Shown one piece after another: positions 57,376 through 64,000 of a DNA stretch of 64,000 nt. Source of the DNA: Dactylonectria macrodidyma (Eukaryota > Ascomycota > Sordariomycetes > Hypocreales > Nectriaceae); contig JAGMUV010000035.1 of assembly GCA_020744425.1 (NCBI GenBank), positions 186,001 to 250,000 of the forward strand, read 5' to 3'. The notes beneath the pieces were generated by a model. The model saw only the letters and a program-made list of their open reading frames with translations, was not told the DNA's origin and made no database searches. The position numbers and the translations under genes are program-made. Positions within the stretch are counted from its first letter, which is position 1. The number at the start of each line of letters is the position of its first letter.

Positions 57376-58784
57376 AGTTCCTTCGCTCCAAGAATATTGG
57401 GAGACTTCATCAGCAGATGCATTACATCCTATTGCAAGATTTATGTCAAGAGACCGGTTCCTTCAACTCTATGGACGGTTCTGCACCTGGGACACTTCTG
57501 ATCTGTCAAAGACTACCGTATTTGACAAGGTACACCACTGGAGTACTTACATCCAGTGTATCTCTACTACCTACTGGAAGCCCTCTTCAAATGTCAGCAT
57601 TGACGAAGCAATGGTACGCTTTACTGGTAGAAGTAAAGATACCGTCAATATTCCAAGCAAGCCGATACCAGTTGGTTACAAAGTCTGGGTAGCTGCCGAC
57701 TCAGGATATTTCCTCAGGTGGTCATTTCATTCCAAAGGCATTGGGCCAGTTGAGTACGATGCATCGGAGTACCCGAACTTAGCACCTACACAAGGCATTG
57801 TCGCCGACCTTCTCAATAGACTGCCTCCACCGCCGTCTCCCCAGCATGGATATCACTGTTTTATGGATAACCTCTTCGCAACTCCTCAACTCTTTGAACT
57901 ACTGCGAGACAGAAATATTGCCGCAACAGGTACAACACGCCCAGGACGAATAGACAGCAAACAGCTGGCTTCCTTGAGAGTTGAAGACAAGTCAAAAGAT
58001 GTTGTTCCTTGGGGTACAGTCTATGCTAGGAAACATAAGTCAACAGAGGTCATGCAATTCGGCTTTAAGGACAATGCCTTCGTCCTTCTATTAAGTACAG
58101 CTTATGACGGTTGGGAGCCCCCTAAAGAGAAACTTCGTCGTCAGCCGGCAAAGTCATCTACGAGTGCAAAAACAGCAAGAGTGCCATTTCAAGGGCAGGC
58201 AACTAGAGTACTTGAGATCCCTCGGCTGATTGATGCATACAACAACAATATGAACGGAGTTGATATCGGTGATCAACTACGTTCGGAGTTCCAAACTGGG
58301 AGGAGAATTCAACGAGGTGGTCAGCAAGCACTCTTGTACCTCTTTCTACTTGGTACGAGTCCCCTTAACCGTTGTTTTACACTGGGCTAACAATCTAACA
58401 GAAGTAGCAATTACAAACGCATACCTCCTTCAACGTCATGGCTGGGATAAACCTATTACAAGTCAGAATAGATTTCGGAAGCGCTTGTATTTTGAGATCT
58501 TTGAGAGGTTTGGCTAGCAGGTGGCACTTCGAAACAGCGGATTGGCAAGTTCTGAAGAATCTACCCCTTCGCAGAACTCAAACTACTTGAAGGTACAGCT
58601 CACGAAACGTGGCTTTTGTGCCTTCTGCTCTTCAAAACGACAAAATACGTTACTAAATCAACCACAACTAGTAAAACGACCACCTCAGAATCACTCTGTT
58701 ATTACGGGGTGCCAAGAATGCGGCGTCGCGTTGTGTAGTAATTCGAAGAGGAACTGTTGGAATCAGTGGCATTCCAAAGGTTGA
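57376..58784 (+). pseudogene. piggyBac-3 transposase, 5'-truncated, one nonsense codon
   Basis: Coding sequence starts at the deleted-hAT border in the middle of the piggyBac domain (EYWETSSADALHPIARF, then MSRDRFLQLYGRFCTWD). Catalytic Asp motifs: VSIDEAMVRFTGRS, CFMDNLFATPQ, NGVDIGDQLRSEF. An intron at 58353-58401 (49 nt) joins YLFLL to EVAITNAYLLQRHG in phase. A TAG at 58515-58517 interrupts before the C-terminal Cys finger (CAFCSSKRQ, CQECGVALCSNSKRNCW). The N-terminal third is missing. It is only distantly similar to piggyBac-1 and -2. Confidence 0.85.
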
Positions 58785-59503
58785 CTTTCACTTCGTGTTT
58801 GGCTTGTGGTTTGTATGTACGTTTTTGTACCAGTGGGTCTTTGACAAGGGCTCTGGCCCATCTGATTGGCCCCAAGCCTTTTCGCTTAAAAACGTAATAA
58901 TTTCGAGGTCAAGGAGATACGCCACTAAAGATAGGGTGAACGAATATCACCTCGACCGCCTCAGCCGGCCAGTCATCCAGGTCATGGCTAAGAACATCGG
59001 CCCCGGCGCGGATGGCATGAAGATGAAGATGAGGGATCAGGAGCTTAGGAAACGACAAGTGCTCACACAGAATCCGTACATGTCACATAATACCAAGAAT
59101 GGCCATGGCAATGGATCAGTACGTAGATAATGCAGTAGTAGTACTAGCTTCCCGGCCCGCGGATAAACAGCCTTCGGCTGAGGCTACCCCATGCACCCCA
59201 TCGCCGCTCCAATGTGCATGGGGTGACGTAGTATTTTACAGGGTCACAATCCAACAGTATTTTCAGTCCTCCCGCCCGGTTACTGTGACGGGAACGTCCG
59301 GAGTGCTGGATCCAGGGTGGGGTCGATACGTAACTAGGGCGCACTGGGCAGGCCACAGGGACTATCAACGCGTCTACGCGTCTACGCGCCTGCCCGCTTT
59401 CTCTCTTTCCTCTCCATCGTAGCATTCTCGCAATACAGTGGCATTGCCTCTTGAGTTGATCTCATCTGGCCCGTGACACCTCATGCTCACTCTCGGCAGC
59501 CCG
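58785..59503. other. No recognisable gene
   Basis: Short frames only. The last 100 bases are the 3' continuation of the ankyrin gene beyond its in-frame TAG. Confidence 0.4.
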
Positions 59504-61042
59504 CTATAGCGGCGTCTGACCATTGTTATCCTTAGGCGCGACGTCGGCGCCCTTCTCGAGCAGCAGCTTGACGACGAGCGCCGTCCAACCGTCGTTATCG
59601 GCGCCCTTCTCGAGCAGCAGCTTGACGATGGCCTCGTGCCTGTTCCTAGCGGCCCGCCATAGCGGCGTCCAACCATCGTTATCCTTAGGCGAGACGTCAG
59701 CGCCCTTCTCAAGCAGCAGCTTGACGACAGCCTCATGCCCACTCTCGGCAGCCTGCCATAGCGCCGTCCGACCGTTGTTATCCTTAGACGTGACGTCGGC
59801 GCCCTTCTCGAGCAGCAGCTTAACGATGGCCTCGTGCCCACTCTCAGCGGCCCGCCACAGCGCCGTCCGACCGTCGTTATCCTTAGGCGCAACGTCGGCG
59901 CCCTTCTCAAGCAGCAGCTTGACGATGGCCTCGTGTCCCTCCCCGGCAGCACACAAAAGCGGCGTCCAACGGTCGTTGTCCTTAGGCGTGACGTCGGCGC
60001 CCTTCTCGAGCAGCAGCTTGACGATGGCCTCGTGTCCCTCCCCGGCAGCATACAAAAGCGCCCTATCCTTCGAGTCGGCGTCGACCCCGTCCACCTCGAG
60101 CAGTTGCTTGACCACGGCTTCGTGTCCGCTCCCCGCAGCATACGAAAGCGGTGTTCGACCGAACAACCCATCCTTCAAGTGAACGTCGACCCCATCCACC
60201 TCAAGTAGTTGCTTGACCACGGCCTCGTGTCCCTCCCCGGCAGCATACGAAAGCGGCGTTCGACCGAACAACACCAAATCCTTCGAGTCGGCGTCGACCC
60301 CGTCCACCTCGAGCAGTTGCTTGACCACGGCTTCGTGTCCCCCCCAGGCGGCATACGAAAACGGCGTTAGACCAAACACATCCTTCAAGTCAACGTCGAC
60401 CCCATCCACCTCGAGCAGTTGCTTGACCACGGCCTCGTGTCCCTCCCCGGCGGCATACGAAAGCGGCGTTCGACCGAACAACCTATCCTTCGAGTCAGCG
60501 TCGACCCCGTCCACCTCGAGCAGTTGCTTGACCACAGCTTCGTGTCCCTCCCCCGCAGCACACGAAAGCGGTGTTCGACCATCGACATACTCCAAGTCAG
60601 CGTGGACCCCATCCACCTCGAGCAGTTGCTTGACCACGGCTTCGTGTCCCCCCCAGGCAGCATACAAAAGCGGTGTTAGACCGATCCCATCCTTTACATT
60701 GGCGTCGACCCCGTCCATCTCGAGCAGCTGCTTGACCACGGCGTCGTGTCCCTCCCCCGCAGCGTGCGTGAGCGGCGTTCGACCGTCAACATCCTTTGGG
60801 TTGGCGTCGACTTTGCTGTGCCCATGAGCCCTTATGCACTTTCTCGCCGTCTCAGTTTGGCCGTGCTTAGCAGCCCAGAATAACGCCGAACTATTACTAT
60901 GCTGAGCATTGTGAACGTACATATGCTCCTCCAGTAGGCGGAAGATGCTGTGATTTGTTCGTGATAAGGCGTAGATGTCTTTGTCCGATTGCAGTCGCTC
61001 GGCCACGGCCAGGACCAACTCGTTTGAGAGTTCTGAGAACAT
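59504..61042 (-). CDS. F-box/ankyrin-repeat protein, probably prematurely terminated
   Basis: Start chosen at ATG 61042 because MFSELSNELVLAVAERLQSD opens an F-box-like motif; an in-frame ATG at 61111 is possible. About 13 ankyrin repeats follow in two classes: seven with VVKQLLEVDGVD and then six with IVKLLLEKGADV, very similar to one another at the DNA level, so the array is probably subject to unequal exchange. The last repeat stops at TPL-TAG (59504-59506) where sister repeats have TPLWRAA, and the reading frame continues in repeat sequence (RAAESEHEVS) beyond it. F-box proteins usually act as substrate receptors of SCF ubiquitin ligases and ankyrins bind partners; specificity here is unknown. 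Confidence 0.8.
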   Translation of the reverse strand: MFSELSNELVLAVAERLQSDKDIYALSRTNHSIFRLLEEHMYVHNAQHSNSSALFWAAKHGQTETARKCIRAHGHSKVDANPKDVDGRTPLTHAAGEGHDAVVKQLLEMDGVDANVKDGIGLTPLLYAAWGGHEAVVKQLLEVDGVHADLEYVDGRTPLSCAAGEGHEAVVKQLLEVDGVDADSKDRLFGRTPLSYAAGEGHEAVVKQLLEVDGVDVDLKDVFGLTPFSYAAWGGHEAVVKQLLEVDGVDADSKDLVLFGRTPLSYAAGEGHEAVVKQLLEVDGVDVHLKDGLFGRTPLSYAAGSGHEAVVKQLLEVDGVDADSKDRALLYAAGEGHEAIVKLLLEKGADVTPKDNDRWTPLLCAAGEGHEAIVKLLLEKGADVAPKDNDGRTALWRAAESGHEAIVKLLLEKGADVTSKDNNGRTALWQAAESGHEAVVKLLLEKGADVSPKDNDGWTPLWRAARNRHEAIVKLLLEKGADNDGWTALVVKLLLEKGADVAPKDNNGQTPL

Positions 61043-61592
61043 TGGTCGGAGCCTACAGGATGGCAGTTCGGGCCGAACGTGCCCTTCTAACAGAAGATAC
61101 TCTCCCAGCAACGATTGCTGGTGCTTTGCGTGATGGAGTCAGTAAAATGCAGTCCTCGTCGCTCTGTGGAAAGAAAGACATCCCCGATTGACCACCAAAG
61201 CCCGAGGTTCATTTACGGAGTACGAATCGGCTAATCGACACGTGGGCAAACCCAGGTCAGTTCTCGAGTCATGTGCACGACTCGACAAGGGTGAAGGTCC
61301 CCGGCACCCTCGTCACATAATTTCATGGGGAGTAACGAAGGATAAGCGGGGCGAAGCACTGGTACTGAAAGGGGATTCAGTGGGTTGTGGTTGGCGGGGG
61401 GTTGAAATGCGGCCCACCGGCACTCACATGCTATTACGGGGAATGGGACCGGACAAAAGCGGATGGCAAGACGAGACGAGAGAAACGCGGCGACGGCAAA
61501 GTGCAGCGGCAATTAGGGCCGAAGAAAGGAGAAATGGACGACCGAGTGGCAGAAGGGGTGTCAACCTAGCACCGATATATAAATGCAGACAT

Positions 61593-61954
61593 TGAACTGT
61601 CACGATGTGTATTTGGGTATCTGGGCGTGTCCATGGCGTGTGACTGCTATAGCAATATCCTTCTAGCTACTTTAGCATAAAGGATGTACAGGGACTCAGA
61701 GCGGGGACTTGACACAATAAAGAACATACACACACCCAATCAGGTGCCTCACGACAAAAGCTCGTGACATGAACTGTCACGATGTGTATGTTGGGTAGCT
61801 GGGCGTGTACATGGCGTGTGACTGCTATAGCAATATCCTTCTAGCTACTTCTGCATAAAGGATGTACAGGGACTCAGAGCGGGGACGTGAGGCAACTCAG
61901 AATAAACACACACCCAATCAGACGCCTCACAGAATCAGAGCTCGTGAAATGAAC
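61593..61954. repeat. Tandem pair of solo LTRs sharing TGAAC
   Basis: LTR1 61598-61769 (172 bp) begins TGTCACGATG and ends CTCGTGACA. LTR2 61775-61949 (175 bp) is similar, ending CTCGTGAAA. TGAAC occurs before, between and after them (61593-61597, 61770-61774, 61950-61954). Contains gcataaaggatgtacaggg and an acacacaccca motif. No internal retroelement sequence. Confidence 0.85.
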
Positions 61955-62156
61955 AAATGTCAGACGAATGAGGAAGGTCCAGCCGAGCTGACTAAAACGA
62001 GGGGCAAGATCATAAAGATCTTGCCACCCGAAACAAACAAGAATCTTCGAGAAATAGAGGATCATCTATCTCTTCGGCTGCTAAAAACCTCCACTGTGGT
62101 CACGACAGGGGTCTCGAGCCAATTAAAATGAGCCAAATGAAAGGTACTTCTTTTTC

Positions 62157-64000
62157 CTAGTAAATTGGCCTGTGATAGAAGTCCCAGCAATTTTGGTTGT
62201 TACAAATCGCAACATTGCACAACTTACATCCGTACCAAGTCTGCCCGCCGCGCTTCTTCCTCGTATTGCCTGTTACCTCCACTAAGGGGCTTCTTTTCTG
62301 GCCCCTTGACCTAGGCTGCCCCTGTTGAAAGCCCTGACAAGCTAGGCAATCCGATTTTACCCCCCGGTTGACATGATTGATGCCCCGATCGCTGTGTTCA
62401 CTGCATTTTTGGCGGTCTTGAGTATCAAGCTCGACCCCAGTCTGGTAATGCTTCCTGGAATCGCTTTCTTCAGAATAGAAGTTAAATAAGGCGTTGAAAA
62501 TGCACTCCCTCCACTCTTGTTGATCTATATACTTTGCCCAATCCGGCTGGCCGTGTAGCTGCAGAAGATAGGTGTTAACTAGGATGACTTCAAAGAGGAA
62601 GGTCCACGTAAGAGCCTGCCAAGCGCCGCGGCGAAGGGGGTGGTCATAGCCTAGATATGCCCTCAGTTGATCGCCTCGATCAACATGATTCATCTCATCG
62701 TTATAGAAAGCAGCCACGGTAGGAATGTTGACTTCCTTCACGGCTTCCTCACCAAAAAAACGCTGTACCGGCCGTGCTCGTGGATGGTCTGTTGACAGCC
62801 TCTTCCTCTTCCGCGAGGTACGCTCATCGCCCTTAAACACGGTTGTCAGGAATAGCACGAGGGCGTTGTCCTTCCACGCGATTTGGTTGACCTATAAAGA
62901 GAAGAAGAAGACATGTTAGTAAGAGATGTGCATAGAATCTTATCGTAGCTTCCTACCTGATTGTCAGCGGTCGTAATGACCTTGACCTCGTTGTATTCGT
63001 AACCTGATTTTCCGCTATCCTTATCCCTCTTTTTATCTGCCTTGAGCTCCTTGTGGATGCCACAATTAGGGCGAGCTGTGCCTGTAGCACCGTGGCCGTG
63101 TGTGCGAAGGCTGCGGAAGAGATCTGCTGAGGAGAAGAGGTTATCCACGACGACGTGATATGTCTGCTTTGGCAGCAGATTACATAGGGCAACAACGACG
63201 CTCTGAGTCGAGTTCAGGGGGATTACATCGCTGCCTTCCTCCTGCTTCTTGCCGCGCCCTCTCGAGGCCCTCGTCTTCGCGGGTTCAATGCCAACAGCGC
63301 CGTACCTAGCGTTCTTAAGGTGCCACAGCCACCTAAGAAAAAAGCCCTTCTGTGCGACGACCCATATCTTGAACCCTAGCTTCACGGGCTTATTCTTCAA
63401 CGTAGCCGTCTCTTCTGATTTGCCTGTGTAGCGGATCATACACTCATCTACAGCGAGATAAGTGCCTAGTTGAAAAAGCTGGAGTGACACTTGCTGGATA
63501 AGGTCAGACCACTCTTCAGCAGCTTGGAAGACCTTAGGAAGAGGCGCTGTCTCGTCAATCTTGGTGTGGTCAAAGGGACGGAGATAGCGGTGGATGAGCT
63601 GAAACTTCGATAGGGGCATGAACTTGAGGATAGAGTGAAGAGCGCCTTGCTTCCCCAGCTTTGGGGTACTCCAGTGGCTTTCGAACCTTCTTTCCTTATG
63701 AATTCCTATGTAAATCAGCATGCCGAACCATATGTATACATCTGCAACAGTGATCCCTTGCCCCCAGCTCCAAACCCTTGACTTTGGCTTCAGCTCGTCA
63801 TTCCAGCTGTCAGTTACGCCCTTTGCGATCAAACTAGCGACCCAGCTATTGCTGTAGTGAATCCATTTCTCAACGAGCCAAATAGGCAGGAAAAGCTGGA
63901 ATAGCTGCAGCGGTGTATGGGGCAGTTGGTTAATGTGAAGGTCGCGAGCTTCTATGTGGAATGGCTCGAAGCTATGGCCGCGGGTCGTATCGGCCGGAAA
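62157..64000 (-). CDS. piggyBac-2 transposase, continues past the window edge
   Basis: Exons 64000-62957 (5' end beyond the window) and 62891-62157, with a 65-nt intron 62956-62892 (gtagga...tttatag) at the same place as in piggyBac-1. The frame is open from the edge (EPFHIEARDLHINQLPHTPL, LQLFQLFLPIWLVEKWIHYS) through the domain. Catalytic Asp motifs: AVDECMIRYTGKS, VVDNLFSSADL, NHVDRGDQLRAYL. The C-terminal Cys finger is intact (CLACQGF, YGCKLCNVAICNNQNCWDFY) to the stop at 62157. No stop or frameshift seen, so it may encode an active transposase. I could not find its 3' terminus between 61955 and 62156; the termini of piggyBac-1 do not occur there. Confidence 0.88.

Noticed and set aside
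59523..60827. Long Ser-rich plus-strand frames
   Set aside because: They are the complement of the ankyrin repeats; repeated codons keep the opposite strand open.
1..64000. CRISPR arrays, rRNA, riboswitches, bacterial operons
   Set aside because: None seen; the region is eukaryotic with spliceosomal introns.

Overview
The window looks like a transposon-rich accessory region of a filamentous ascomycete (Pezizomycotina) genome. Support: short spliceosomal introns (47-75 nt, GT...CTAAC...AG), a HET-domain gene, a PTH11-type rhodopsin-like membrane protein, an F-box/ankyrin protein, and fungal-type pogo/Fot, hAT, piggyBac, Copia and LINE elements. The species cannot be told from the sequence alone. 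Host genes are sparse and many are broken.

Layout. 1-12.4 kb: no recognisable host gene up to 3.3 kb, a truncated pogo copy (pogo-D), a three-exon gene of unknown function with a duplicated exon-intron module (4491-5603), a frameshifted piggyBac copy (6146-8288), a LINE-like 3' remnant and a short element with GTAC-rich ends. 12.4-22.6 kb: a three-level nest, pogo-A containing a Copia element (12833-20795, identical 184-bp LTRs), which contains hAT-1 (13476-16361); target duplications are visible at the Copia and hAT levels. 22.6-40.0 kb: a segment that I infer has been inverted. It carries the 5' half of hAT-B, the 3' tip of hAT-3, a multi-membrane-span protein gene, two hypothetical proteins, a decayed mitochondrial phosphate carrier, pogo-C and a LINE fragment. 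40.0-45.9 kb: pogo-B, the 3' part of hAT-B, and the body of hAT-3 with a solo LTR in it. 45.9-56.2 kb: a small MITE, the five-exon rhodopsin-like gene, an alpha/beta-hydrolase pseudogene, a secreted esterase with a solo LTR right after its stop codon, a decayed large-ORF fragment and a HET pseudogene. 56.2-64 kb: an internally deleted hAT, a truncated piggyBac, the F-box/ankyrin gene, a tandem pair of solo LTRs, and a largely intact piggyBac that runs off the right edge.

Main result. Pogo-A and pogo-B lie in opposite orientation with the same 2207-bp length. Sequences on their inner and outer sides that now lie 17.5 kb apart fit together exactly: hAT-B splits within the codon after FVLD (minus strand at 22.57 kb, plus strand at 42.24 kb); the hAT-B ends carry the same 8-bp target duplication (ATTGCCAA) only if the interval is flipped back; and the same holds for hAT-3 (ACTAGACG). 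Ectopic recombination between the two pogo copies, or a misoriented assembly across them, explains all three. Many of the broken genes carry a single in-frame TAG or TAA where TGG or CAA/CAG is expected, a pattern compatible with light CpA-to-TpA (RIP-type) mutation.
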